This document shows positions 17,316 through 25,493 of a stretch of 64,000 nucleotides of DNA, piece by piece; position 1 is the stretch's first letter; each line of letters opens with the position of its first letter. Under the pieces are notes generated by a model. That model was given only the letters and a program-made list of their open reading frames with translations. It did not search any database and was not told the origin of the DNA. The DNA is taken from assembly GCF_009831765.1 (NCBI RefSeq), contig NZ_WSSB01000002.1:44577-108576 (forward strand), written 5' to 3'. Source of the DNA: Craterilacuibacter sinensis (GTDB lineage Bacteria > Pseudomonadota > Gammaproteobacteria > Burkholderiales > Chromobacteriaceae). Made by a program: the position numbers and the translations under genes.

Positions 17316-17394
17316 TTCATACCCAGCCTTGATGTGGATAAGTTCAGGAATCTACTCAGTCAACACCGTTTGCAAGCGTGATGCTGGGTATGAA
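17316..17394. repeat. 12-bp inverted repeat around a DnaA box
   Basis: TTCATACCCAGC at 17316-17327 is repeated in inverted form at 17383-17394. The 55-base interval contains the perfect DnaA box at 17333. It sits where composition begins to change strand. Confidence 0.7.
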
Positions 17395-17642
17395 TCTGCT
17401 ACTCCCCGCCGTTTCTACAGTCTATTTCTCACTGTGTAGTAGAGAAAACCGGATTTTTATCAGCCTGTTTGCCGGTAAAAAAGTTGTTCACAAGCTTGCC
17501 CATCCGGATTTGCATTCAGCTTGCTCTATTGCTTGCAAGATCAAAACTCAATGTTGAGCAGCTTGCGTTATCACGCACAGCAAACAAAAAAACAGTAACA
17601 CTCTGTTTTTAAACGATTTATGTATTTTTGCAGATCATCCTC

Positions 17643-18227
17643 TGTGGGTAATCATGCCGCGATAGGTGAAACCTATTGCCAATGGTCTATTTCGTATAGC
17701 TGTGTACTTCAAGCCTTGACCTTGCCAAGTACTTTTTGTAGACCGCTTTTTGAAAACGTTCTGTTTGGCAAGGTTGTTCAAGGGTTAGGTTTTTTAGTCT
17801 TGTTTTATTCATATAAAAACTGATGAAGCTTGATGAAGTAGGTGCCCATCTGTTGATAAGTCAATTTTATCCTTTAAATTCAATCAACTAAGTTCGCTGC
17901 GAGCTTGTTTGCCCTTGCTGTTTTTAGCTTGGATGGCTTGTGGGTAATTTTGCATGCTTAGTTGGTAAGACTCTTATCCACATGCTGTACGTGCTTGTTT
18001 GTGTCTGCGCATGTATATGTTTTTTTGCCTGCTCATCATTGCTTCACTAAGTTCTCTTATTAAAATTGATGATACTGATGAAGGCGGCTAATTTTGTGGG
18101 TAAGCGGTAAAAATCCAATAAAATCATGGCTTAGAGCTGTGGATTAGCTATGGATAGTTTGGGTTGTCTGAGGTCTGACAGCTTGTGGGTAGTTCTCATA
18201 AAAGTTTTCCACAACGACTTATGCACA
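17643..18227. promoter_or_regulatory. DnaA-box cluster
   Basis: Boxes, given as TTATCCACA or its complement: 17643 (TTACCCACA, minus), 17851 (TTATCAACA, minus), 17939 (TTACCCACA, minus), 17974 (perfect, plus), 18095 (TTACCCACA, minus), 18138 (TAATCCACA, minus), 18184 (CTACCCACA, minus), 18205 (TTTTCCACA, plus) and 18219 (TTATGCACA, plus). The repeated TGTGGGTAA form in one orientation is notable. Confidence 0.8.
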
Positions 18228-18283
18228 TTCAGTTTGCTGTGTTTAGCTTGGTTAACGACAGCCTCCCTCGTACAATGCGCGGC

Positions 18284-19243
18284 ATGATAAACGTGCTGAT
18301 TGTGCGTACTTCGTCGATGGGCGACCTTATCCACACCTGGCCGGCCATTACCGAACTGCTTGCGCACTACCCCAACCTGCGGCTGTCCTGGATGGCCGAA
18401 GAAAATTTTTGCGATATTGCCGGCCTGCATCCGGGTATCTCTGATGTGATTCCCATTGCCTGGCGTCGCTGGCGTCGATCCTTGCTGTCTCCTGCTACCT
18501 GGTCCGAGATAGGGGCTTTGCGTGCACGATTGCGTGCTACGCATTGGGACTGTGTTCTGGATAGCCAGGGCCTGGTGAAAAGCGCTATTCCGGCCCGCCT
18601 GGCCGGAGGAACGCTGGTGGGTTACGACAGGCAAAGTATTCGTGAGCCTTTGGCCAGCCTGTTGTATGACAAAAAAATGGCTGTAAGCCGTAAATTGTCT
18701 GCCATAGAACGCAACCGGCAATTGTTTGCCCGTGCATTCGGCTATCAGTCGGGCGGCGCACCATGCTTCGGCATAGATAGGGGGGAGCGTCCCGACTGGT
18801 TGCTTGTGGATAACTATGCCGTGCTATTGCACGCGACCAGCCGCGAGTCAAAGGAATGGCCTGAAACCAGTTGGGTGACGCTGGGGACCTGGCTTAATAC
18901 ACAGGGTGTACAGAGCATCCTGCCATGGGGTAATGAGCGCGAGCGTGTACGCGCCCTGCGCCTGGCTGAGGCGATTGATGGTGCTGTCGCGGCACCGCGC
19001 TTGCGTTTGCGTGAGGCTGCGGGCTTGCTAGGGCACGCACGGGCTGTGATTGGTGTCGATACCGGCCTGACTCATCTGGCCAATGCGCTCGATGTACCAC
19101 TAGCTGCAATTTATACCGATACCGATCCGGCTTTGACTGGTATCGTTGAAACGGCCTGTGCCCGTAATCTGGGCAATATCGGTATCTGCCCTACGCCGCA
19201 AGAGGTTCAGGCTGTGCTGCAGGCGATATGGAGTGGTGTATGA
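18284..19243 (+). CDS. waaC: Lipopolysaccharide heptosyltransferase I
   Basis: A 319-residue GT9-family glycosyltransferase that adds the first heptose to Kdo2-lipid A on the cytosolic face of the inner membrane. The N-terminal VLIVRTSSMGDLIHTWPA, VLDSQGLVKSA and the donor-binding VIGVDTGLTHLANAL motif near residues 247-261 are visible. The ATG at 18284 gives the usual WaaC start; no ribosome site is obvious, and an ATG nine bases upstream is possible. Its stop overlaps the waaA start (ATGA), so the pair is coupled. The gene contains two perfect DnaA boxes (18327 and 18805), an extension of the origin cluster. Confidence 0.93.
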   Translation: MINVLIVRTSSMGDLIHTWPAITELLAHYPNLRLSWMAEENFCDIAGLHPGISDVIPIAWRRWRRSLLSPATWSEIGALRARLRATHWDCVLDSQGLVKSAIPARLAGGTLVGYDRQSIREPLASLLYDKKMAVSRKLSAIERNRQLFARAFGYQSGGAPCFGIDRGERPDWLLVDNYAVLLHATSRESKEWPETSWVTLGTWLNTQGVQSILPWGNERERVRALRLAEAIDGAVAAPRLRLREAAGLLGHARAVIGVDTGLTHLANALDVPLAAIYTDTDPALTGIVETACARNLGNIGICPTPQEVQAVLQAIWSGV

Positions 19244-20502
19244 GCTGGCGCAAGCCCTATTCCTGGCTGTGGATAGGCATAGCGCCCTTGATCAGGTGCT
19301 ATCTGCGGCGCCGCGGCAGGCGCTCTCCCGCTTATCTGCAGCACTGGGATGAACGCTTTGCCGAAAACCTGCAGCCTGCGCGCTTAAGTCCGATCTGGAT
19401 ACATGCGGTGTCGGTTGGAGAGACGCGTGCAGCATTGCCACTGGTGCAGGCATTGCGCCGTGCCTGGCCTGACGTGCCGCTGTTGTTGACGCAGATGACG
19501 CCTACCGGCCGTGCAACCGCACAGGAGCTCTACCCTGACGCCGAGGTGCGCTATCTGCCTTACGACACGGAGGACGGCATCCAGCGTTTTCTGGATGCCT
19601 ACCAACCCAGATTCGGCATCCTGATGGAAACCGAGATCTGGCCCAATCTGATTGCGGGTTGCCAGCAGCGCAAAATTCCCTTGTTTCTGGCTAATGCCCG
19701 GCTATCGGAAAAATCGCTCAAGGGCTATTTGCGCGTAGTCGGGCTGATTCGTCCGGCGCTGGCTGCACTGTCCGGCATTGCCGCGCAAACGCCGGAAGAC
19801 GCATCGCGCCTGGTCCAACTGGGCGCACAGGCTGTCCGTGTATGCGGCAATACCAAGTTTGATTTTACTCCGCCGCCAGACAAGCTGGCCTTGGGGGAAA
19901 CATTCCGCCAGTGGGTAGGCGGGCGGCAGGTGCTGGTGTGCGGCAGTACGCGTGAGGGCGAGGAAGCGCTGATTCTGGCGGCCTGGGCCAAGCATTTACC
20001 GGACAATACCTTGCTGGTGCTTGTTCCGCGTCACCCCGAGCGCTTTGATGAAGTCTATGCTGCCGCACTTGCCTTGGGTCTGGACGTGCAAAGGCGCAGC
20101 GAGAATGCCGCAGTGGCACCGGGCACGCGAGTCTGGCTGGGGGATTCGATGGGCGAGCTGTTTGCCTATTACGCGCTGGCAGATCTGGCTTTTGTCGGTG
20201 GCAGCTTGTTGCCCTTGGGCGGGCAAAATCTGATCGAACCGGCAAGCCTGGGCGTGCCGGTCCTATTCGGGCCATCCATGTTCAATTTTGCCGAGGCAAG
20301 CCGGCAGGCTCTGGCTTGTGGTGCTGCCTTGCAAGTGGCGGACGCGGATGAGTTACTGGCAACAGTCGCGGCTTTGCTGGGCGATAGCGAACAATGTGAG
20401 GCCATGCAGGCGGCAGCGCTGGCGTTTACCCATGCATATCAAGGTGCCAGCGAACGCATTGTCGAGTATATCCGGGCGCAGAGTCCGGGTTTGAGCCCTT
20501 AA
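19240..20502 (+). CDS. waaA: 3-deoxy-D-manno-octulosonic acid (Kdo) transferase
   Basis: A 420-residue GT30 enzyme that links Kdo to lipid A, anchored by an N-terminal hydrophobic stretch (PYSWLWIGIAPLI). Motifs include HAVSVGETRAALPLV, GILMETEIWPNLI with the catalytic glutamate region, and GGQNLIEPASLGVPVLFGP near the C-terminus. It overlaps waaC by four bases and converges with thiD, also with a four-base overlap. Whether it adds one or two Kdo residues cannot be told from sequence. Confidence 0.95.
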   Translation: MSWRKPYSWLWIGIAPLIRCYLRRRGRRSPAYLQHWDERFAENLQPARLSPIWIHAVSVGETRAALPLVQALRRAWPDVPLLLTQMTPTGRATAQELYPDAEVRYLPYDTEDGIQRFLDAYQPRFGILMETEIWPNLIAGCQQRKIPLFLANARLSEKSLKGYLRVVGLIRPALAALSGIAAQTPEDASRLVQLGAQAVRVCGNTKFDFTPPPDKLALGETFRQWVGGRQVLVCGSTREGEEALILAAWAKHLPDNTLLVLVPRHPERFDEVYAAALALGLDVQRRSENAAVAPGTRVWLGDSMGELFAYYALADLAFVGGSLLPLGGQNLIEPASLGVPVLFGPSMFNFAEASRQALACGAALQVADADELLATVAALLGDSEQCEAMQAAALAFTHAYQGASERIVEYIRAQSPGLSP

Positions 20503-21341
20503 CGTTCCCCGGTTTCCTCTTCTTCCGTTTCTCCGCTGGCCCAGAACAGGCGATCGGGAATCATCAGGCCCATGCCGGGGCGAAAAGCATAGCGCAAGGC
20601 TTGCCAGGTATATTCCTGTGCCTCGCGTACCGCCTGGGGCAGTTTGGCTCCCCCGGCAACCATGCCGGTGATGGCGGCGGCTAGTGTGCTGCCGGCACCA
20701 TGATAGCTGCCGGGCAAGCGCTGCCAGCGGTCGCGGCGGATTTCCCCCCCTTGGCCGTACAGCACATTGCAGATATCGCTGGTGCTGTCATGCGTGCCAC
20801 TGAGCAGGACATATTCACAGCCGAGTGCCGCCAGACGGCGGGCGCATTCTTCCGCGTCCGGGTCCTCGTCATCATCGGTATCATTGATGGCCAGGCGTCT
20901 GGCCTCGTGCAGATTGGGGGTAATCAGCATGGCTTGTGGGATCAGCATCTCGCGCAGCGCATCAATTAGGTCCTGGTTGGCGTATTCGTCGGTGGTGCCG
21001 CTAAGCACCGGATCGAGAATCAGCGGGATATCCGGGTAATCGGAAACCAGTTCGGTAATGACTGCAATGTTTTCTACGCTGCCGGTCATGCCGACGCAAA
21101 AAGCCGCCACCGGCATATCTTCCAGCAGCATGCGTGCCTGATCGGCCAGCCATTCCGGTTCCATAATCAGCGCACTCTCCATGGAGCAGCTATCGCGCAC
21201 GGTAACGGCGGTGATGACGGACAGCGGATGGCAGCCCAGGCTGGCGAGCGTAAGCATGCTGGCCTGAATGCCGGCACCGCCAGACGGATCGGAGCCGGAA
21301 AGCGTCATGACGATAGGGGGAATCGGGCGCGGGGTATCCAA
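20499..21341 (-). CDS. thiD: Hydroxymethylpyrimidine/phosphomethylpyrimidine kinase
   Basis: A 280-residue ribokinase-fold enzyme that phosphorylates HMP and HMP-P in thiamine synthesis. The opening LSGSDPSGGAGIQASM, LILDPVLSGTTDEY, ITPNLHEARRL and GSYHGAGSTLAAAI (catalytic Asp position replaced by His-Gly-Ala-Gly) are seen. Typical ThiD has GTGDTLS; here the GAGS version lacks the usual aspartate in that spot, as in several betaproteobacterial sequences. The C-terminus is acidic (GETEEEETGER). It is divergent from the rubredoxin gene, with 68 bases between starts. Confidence 0.9.
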   Translation of the reverse strand: MDTPRPIPPIVMTLSGSDPSGGAGIQASMLTLASLGCHPLSVITAVTVRDSCSMESALIMEPEWLADQARMLLEDMPVAAFCVGMTGSVENIAVITELVSDYPDIPLILDPVLSGTTDEYANQDLIDALREMLIPQAMLITPNLHEARRLAINDTDDDEDPDAEECARRLAALGCEYVLLSGTHDSTSDICNVLYGQGGEIRRDRWQRLPGSYHGAGSTLAAAITGMVAGGAKLPQAVREAQEYTWQALRYAFRPGMGLMIPDRLFWASGETEEEETGER

Positions 21342-21409
21342 GGTATTACCTCATTTGCATGGCTGGACTTACAATAGCCATTTTAACTGAATATCGTGGG
21401 GATTGAATC

Positions 21410-21574
21410 ATGCAAACCTGGATGTGTCTGATCTGCGGCTTTATGTACGACGAAGAAGCTGGTCGTCCGGAAGACGGTATTGCGCCGGGCACCCGCTGGC
21501 AGGATGTCCCTATGAACTGGACTTGCCCGGATTGTGGTGCGCGCAAGGATGATTTTGAGATGGTAGAGATCTGA
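21410..21574 (+). CDS. Rubredoxin
   Basis: A 54-residue electron carrier with one iron bound by four cysteines, MCLICGFMY and [11 protein letters not shown], with the spacing typical of rubredoxin. The [19 protein letters not shown] core is characteristic of the aerobic betaproteobacterial type. A GGGG stretch precedes the ATG. It is divergent from thiD and 30 bases upstream of a lipoprotease. The partner reductase is not in the window. Confidence 0.95.
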   Translation: MQTWMCLICGFMYDEEAGRPEDGIAPGTRWQDVPMNWTCPDCGARKDDFEMVEI

Positions 21575-21604
21575 GTTTCTGCTTGCTGCAGGACGGGAGT
21601 GGAT

Positions 21605-22426
21605 ATGGGGTTAAGAAAATCGTCCGCCAAAACGGTGCTGCTGGCCGTGGCTGCGAGCTTGCTGCTGGGGGCATGCCAGAGCACGACCATGGGTGGCGCG
21701 GTCGGCGCCCAGCGCAAGCAGTTGCTACTGGTGTCATCCGCCGAGGTCAATGCCGGCTCGGCACAGGCTTACCAGCAAAACCTGCTCAAGGCCAGAAACA
21801 GCCAGACGCTCAACAGCAACAAAGCCTACACCCGGCGGGTCAAGGATATTTCCGCCAGGCTGATTCGTCAGGTGGCGGTCTATCGCCCGGATGCGGCGAG
21901 CTGGAACTGGGAGGTGAATGTCTTTACCAGCCCGGAAGTGAACGCATATTGCATGCCGGGCGGCAAGATCGGTGTCTACAGCGGCATTATCGATCAGTTG
22001 CAGCTGAACGACGACGAGCTGGCTGCCATTATCGGCCATGAGATCGCCCATGCCCTGCGTGAACATAGCCGTGAAAAAATCTCGCAAGATGTGGCGCAAC
22101 GTCAGGGGCTGGCACTGGTGGGGGCACTGGCCGGTTTGAGCCAGGGCCAGATGGATATGGCCAATATGGCCGGCCAGTATGCGCTGACCCTGCCCTTTTC
22201 ACGTGGCATGGAAACCGAAGCCGATGTGATGGGGCTGGAACTGATGGCACGTGCCGGCTACCGGCCCGATGCCGCAGTGAGCGTATGGCGTAAAATGGCC
22301 AGACTGGGTGGCGGCGGACCGGAATTCATGTCGACCCACCCATCCGGTTCGACGCGCATTGCCGAATTGTCGGCGCATATTCCGCAAGTCATGCCTTTGT
22401 ACGAGGCCGCACTGCGCAAGCGCTGA
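21605..22426 (+). CDS. M48-family metalloprotease lipoprotein
   Basis: A 273-residue periplasmic lipoprotein. The signal peptide ends in the lipobox LLGAC (about residue 22), and a zinc-protease core carries HEIAHALREH (HExxH, about residues 139-148) plus a downstream ETEADVMGLELM helix supplying the third ligand. It lacks the TPR domain of BepA and resembles LoiP/YcaL-type quality-control proteases of the outer membrane (inference). The ATG at 21605 is preceded by GGGAG at six bases. The parS site lies four bases after its stop. Confidence 0.92.
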   Translation: MGLRKSSAKTVLLAVAASLLLGACQSTTMGGAVGAQRKQLLLVSSAEVNAGSAQAYQQNLLKARNSQTLNSNKAYTRRVKDISARLIRQVAVYRPDAASWNWEVNVFTSPEVNAYCMPGGKIGVYSGIIDQLQLNDDELAAIIGHEIAHALREHSREKISQDVAQRQGLALVGALAGLSQGQMDMANMAGQYALTLPFSRGMETEADVMGLELMARAGYRPDAAVSVWRKMARLGGGGPEFMSTHPSGSTRIAELSAHIPQVMPLYEAALRKR

Positions 22427-22429
22427 GTC

Positions 22430-22445
22430 TGTTTCACGTGAAACA
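22430..22445. promoter_or_regulatory. parS: parS centromere site 3
   Basis: TGTTTCACGTGAAACA, a perfect ParB palindrome in the spacer between the M48 lipoprotein and hemJ. Confidence 0.95.
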
Positions 22446-22480
22446 TGCGGGCGATAAACGCCCGCAAACGGAGCGCACTT

Positions 22481-22897
22481 TTGGCTTATCTCTATCTCAA
22501 GGCTTTTCACATCATCTTTGTGATGTCCTGGTTTGCCGGCCTGTTTTACCTGCCGCGCTTGTTCGTCAATCTGGCGATGGCGGGTGAAGGCGCCGAGTAC
22601 GACCGTTTATTGTTAATGGCGCGCAAGCTGTACCGCTTTATGGCGCCATTGGCCTTGCTGGCGCTGGCTCTGGGCATCTGGCTATGGCTGGGTTTCGGTT
22701 TTTCCGGTGGCTGGCTGCATGCCAAGCTTGCGCTGGTGGCCGGTCTGATCGGCTATCACCTGTATTGCGGCAAGCTGTACCGTGATTTCGCTGCACGGCG
22801 GAACCATCACAGCCATGTCTGGTACCGCTTCTTCAATGAAATTCCGGTGCTGGTGCTGGTGGCGGTAGTGCTGCTGGTTGTGGTCAAGCCGTTCTGA
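22481..22897 (+). CDS. hemJ: HemJ/CopD-like membrane protein, probable protoporphyrinogen oxidase
   Basis: A 138-residue protein with four transmembrane helices. The N-terminal AYLYLKAFHIIFVMSWFAGL, then FYLPRLFV and HAKLALVAGLIGYH, match HemJ, the haem-binding oxidase that converts protoporphyrinogen IX to protoporphyrin IX. I chose a TTG start at 22481, with GGAG seven bases ahead, because it gives the standard HemJ N-terminus. An ATG at 22445 lies in a hairpin next to parS. hemL is two genes downstream, which supports a role in haem synthesis. Confidence 0.85.
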   Translation: MAYLYLKAFHIIFVMSWFAGLFYLPRLFVNLAMAGEGAEYDRLLLMARKLYRFMAPLALLALALGIWLWLGFGFSGGWLHAKLALVAGLIGYHLYCGKLYRDFAARRNHHSHVWYRFFNEIPVLVLVAVVLLVVVKPF

Positions 22898-22898
22898 T

Positions 22899-23369
22899 AT
22901 GGCCTGCGAAATCGAACGCCGTTTCTTGCTGTCCGGTGAGGGGTGGCGTACTGCGGGTACAGGCTTATGCTTGCGCCAAGGCTTTGTCTCGCTGGATGCG
23001 CACCATTCGGTGCGGGTGCGCATTGCCGGCGGGCAGGCGTGGCTGACCATCAAGGGCGAGAACATGGCGATAAGTCGCCCCGAGTTCGAATATGCGATAC
23101 CACTGGCTGACGCCGAAGCCATGCTGGCCGGCTTGTGCAGTTACCGGGTCGACAAACGGCGTACCCGCGTGCGCTACGCCGGCAAAGACTGGGTCATTGA
23201 CGAGTTTTTCGGCGACAATGCAGGCTTGGTACTGGCTGAAATAGAGCTGGCTGATGAACACGAAGAGTTTGCCCGCCCGCCATGGCTGGGTGAAGAAGTG
23301 ACGCAAGATGCGCGTTTCAGCTATGCCTATTTAAGCCAGACCCCCTACTCCCGCTGGACGACGGCTTGA
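22899..23369 (+). CDS. CYTH domain protein (class IV adenylate cyclase/triphosphatase-like)
   Basis: A 156-residue CYTH tunnel-fold protein. The ExExR opening is present as CEIERRFLL (residues 3-11). [27 protein letters not shown] and [17 protein letters not shown] provide the basic and acidic tunnel residues. Stand-alone CYTH proteins of this size hydrolyse inorganic tripolyphosphate; adenylate cyclase activity is less likely. The start lies one base after the hemJ stop, so both belong to one transcript. Confidence 0.9.
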   Translation: MACEIERRFLLSGEGWRTAGTGLCLRQGFVSLDAHHSVRVRIAGGQAWLTIKGENMAISRPEFEYAIPLADAEAMLAGLCSYRVDKRRTRVRYAGKDWVIDEFFGDNAGLVLAEIELADEHEEFARPPWLGEEVTQDARFSYAYLSQTPYSRWTTA

Positions 23370-23416
23370 TACCTGCGTCCGGCTTGATTTTTTCCCTATC
23401 CATCAGGAACGACCTT

Positions 23417-24694
23417 ATGTCCCGCAATCTTGAACTGTTTGAACGTGGCAAGAAATCCATCCCCGGTGGCGTGAATTCGCCGGTACGCGCTTTCGGCTCG
23501 GTGGGAGGGACGCCGCGCTTTGTGAAAAAAGCAAACGGCCCGTATTTCTGGGATGCCGACGACAAGCAGTACATCGACTACATCGGCTCTTGGGGCCCGG
23601 CCATTCTGGGTCATGCCCATCCCGAAGTCGTGGCGGCGGTACAAAAGGCTGCCGAAGGCGGCTTGTCGTTTGGTGCACCGACCGAAGTCGAAATCGATAT
23701 TGCGGAAGAAATCTGCAAGCTGGTGCCATCGATAGAGCAAGTAAGGCTGGTGTCCTCCGGCACCGAAGCCACCATGAGCGCCATCCGTCTGGCGCGTGGC
23801 TTTACCAAGCGCGATGCCATCATCAAGTTTGAAGGCTGCTATCACGGCCACTCCGACAGCCTGCTGGTCAAGGCCGGCTCCGGCCTGCTGACCTTCGGCA
23901 ATCCGAGCTCGGGTGGTGTGCCGGCCGACTTCACCCGCCATACGCTGGTGCTGGAGTACAACAATGTCGAACAGTTGCAACGCACTTTCGACGAAATCGG
24001 CCACACCATCGCCTGTGTGATTCTGGAACCGATTGCCGGCAATATGAATTTGATCAAGCCGAGCGAGGCTTTCGTCAAGGCGCTGCGTGCGCTGACCGAA
24101 CAGCACGGCACGGTGCTGATTTACGATGAAGTTATGACCGGCTTCCGCGTCGCGCTGGGTTGTGCGCAGAGCCTGCACGGCATCAAGCCCGACCTGACTA
24201 CGCTGGGCAAGGTGGTAGGCGGCGGCATGCCGTTGGCGGCATTTGGCGGCCGCGCCGACATCATGGCCTGCATCGCTCCGCTGGGTAATGTCTATCAGGC
24301 CGGAACCCTGTCCGGTAACCCGGTCGCGGTTGCTGCCGGCCTGACTACGCTCAAGCTGATCCAGCAGCCGGATTTCCATGCCGAATTAAGCCGGCGTACC
24401 GCCCGTCTGGTCGAAGGTATTGTGGCTGCCGCGCGCGAACTGGGGGTGACATTATGCGGCGACAGCGTGGGCGGCATGTTCGGCCTCTACTTCTGTGAAG
24501 AGATTCCGTCGACCTTTGCCGAGGTGACCGCTTCCGATCGCGAACGCTTCAACCGTTTCTTCCATGCCATGCTGGCCGAGAGCGTGTATCTGGCGCCATC
24601 GGCCTATGAGGCCGGCTTTGTTTCCATCGCCCACAGCGACGAAATTATCGAGCAGAGCATCGCCGCTGCCCGCCGCGCGCTGGCTACGCTGTAA
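23417..24694 (+). CDS. hemL: Glutamate-1-semialdehyde 2,1-aminomutase
   Basis: A 425-residue PLP enzyme that makes 5-aminolevulinate for tetrapyrroles. Seen are [65 protein letters not shown] and the PLP-lysine motif [11 protein letters not shown]. The ATG at 23417 has AGGAA eight bases ahead. It ends a hemJ-CYTH-hemL run and is followed by a strong terminator. Confidence 0.97.
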   Translation: MSRNLELFERGKKSIPGGVNSPVRAFGSVGGTPRFVKKANGPYFWDADDKQYIDYIGSWGPAILGHAHPEVVAAVQKAAEGGLSFGAPTEVEIDIAEEICKLVPSIEQVRLVSSGTEATMSAIRLARGFTKRDAIIKFEGCYHGHSDSLLVKAGSGLLTFGNPSSGGVPADFTRHTLVLEYNNVEQLQRTFDEIGHTIACVILEPIAGNMNLIKPSEAFVKALRALTEQHGTVLIYDEVMTGFRVALGCAQSLHGIKPDLTTLGKVVGGGMPLAAFGGRADIMACIAPLGNVYQAGTLSGNPVAVAAGLTTLKLIQQPDFHAELSRRTARLVEGIVAAARELGVTLCGDSVGGMFGLYFCEEIPSTFAEVTASDRERFNRFFHAMLAESVYLAPSAYEAGFVSIAHSDEIIEQSIAAARRALATL

Positions 24695-24711
24695 CCCTTA
24701 TCTTTTCCACA

Positions 24712-24743
24712 AAAGCGGCAGCCATCTGGCTGCCGCTTTTTTT
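24712..24743 (+). terminator. Terminator of hemL
   Basis: AAAGCGGCAGCC-atct-GGCTGCCGCTTT followed by a T run. Confidence 0.9.
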
Positions 24744-24781
24744 GCAAAGTACGACGGACAGCTAAAAAACATGTTCTAAAT

Positions 24782-24800
24782 GATAATGATTTGCATTATC
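24782..24800 (+). promoter_or_regulatory. Fur box upstream of tonB
   Basis: GATAATGATTTGCATTATC matches 16 of 19 positions of the Fur consensus. It lies 9 bases before the tonB ATG and probably covers the promoter, giving iron repression of the whole tonB-exbBD-receptor-piuC unit. Confidence 0.88.
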
Positions 24801-24809
24801 ATGGCAGGC

Positions 24810-25493
24810 ATGAAAAGAAACCCATTTGCCATTGCCACTCTTGCTGCCGTCACCGTGTTACACGGTGTCGTGTTGTATGCCGGCAACCAAGCCGTATTGC
24901 AGCCACCACAGCCGCTGCCTGTGGTGGTAATGCAGATGGCCAGTATTCCGGCCAGTGCCGACGCAGCCGCACTGGTTTCTGCACCTGCTGTTACCCCGGC
25001 GCATGTGCCGCCCTCTTCTGTGCGCCCGGCATCGAATACTGCCACGCGTCCTGCGAGCCTGCCCGTTGCGCCCGCTCCCGTCAGCCAGCAGCAAGGCGAG
25101 GTGGCGCCTGATAAGGCCACCAAGACCGGCAGCAAGGCAGCGGCGGCTGCCGAGGGCAAAAGCGATACGGCCGCTACACCTCAAGAGGGGCAAGCCAGCC
25201 TGACCCTGCCGCAATATCGCGGCGACTATCTGCACAATCCCAAACCCGCCTATCCGCCGCTCTCGCTCGAGCTTGGTGAGCAGGGTACGGCCGAATTCAG
25301 GGTGGAAGTCAGCGCATCGGGCGAGGCCTTGTCCGTGGAGCTAGCCAAAAGTAGCGGCTACCCGCGACTGGATCGCGCGGCACGCGAAGCCGTCCAGCGC
25401 TGGCGTTTCCTCCCGGCCCGTCGCGGTACGCAGGCGGTTGCCCACAGCTTTGTTGTCCCTGTCAATTTTTCACTCAAGTCTGCCCAATCATGA
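24810..25493 (+). CDS. tonB: TonB energy-transducing protein
   Basis: A 227-residue periplasm-spanning protein with one N-terminal transmembrane helix (IATLAAVTVLHGVVLYAG). A proline/alanine-rich stretch crosses the periplasm (about residues 30-145), and a TonB C-terminal domain follows with YPPLSLELGEQGTAEFRVEV and LDRAAREAVQRWRFLPA. It transmits proton-motive force from ExbBD to outer-membrane receptors. The start could also be ATG 24801. The stop overlaps exbB (ATGA). Confidence 0.94.
   Translation: MKRNPFAIATLAAVTVLHGVVLYAGNQAVLQPPQPLPVVVMQMASIPASADAAALVSAPAVTPAHVPPSSVRPASNTATRPASLPVAPAPVSQQQGEVAPDKATKTGSKAAAAAEGKSDTAATPQEGQASLTLPQYRGDYLHNPKPAYPPLSLELGEQGTAEFRVEVSASGEALSVELAKSSGYPRLDRAAREAVQRWRFLPARRGTQAVAHSFVVPVNFSLKSAQS

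Larger units (their letters stand above)
17054..18283. other. oriC: Putative chromosomal replication origin (oriC), gene-free AT-rich interval
   Basis: This 1.2-kb interval between ung and waaC has no convincing gene. It holds perfect DnaA boxes at 17333-17341 and 17974-17982, TTATGCACA at 18219-18227, and three copies of the close variant TTACCCACA, all on the minus strand. Single-mismatch boxes lie at 17851, 18138 and 18205. Another perfect box lies at 18327, just inside waaC. Within the interval the plus strand changes from C-rich (for example 17281-17340: 12 G, 19 C) to G- and T-rich (18121-18180: 19 G, 7 C). AT-rich runs at 17580-17630, 17860-17895 and 18055-18075 could serve as unwinding elements. 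Three parS sites flank it. dnaA itself is not in the window. Confidence 0.8.

Noticed and set aside
17620..17823. 67-residue reading frame in the origin interval
   Set aside because: It has no ribosome site, its codon composition is AT-rich and hydrophobic without a family match, and it contains a DnaA-box variant. It looks like chance within a non-coding origin.
20499..21341. thiD judged inactive because the usual GTGD aspartate is replaced
   Set aside because: The replacement motif GAGS occurs in related sequences as far as I recall, and all other motifs are intact. Activity cannot be decided from sequence alone.
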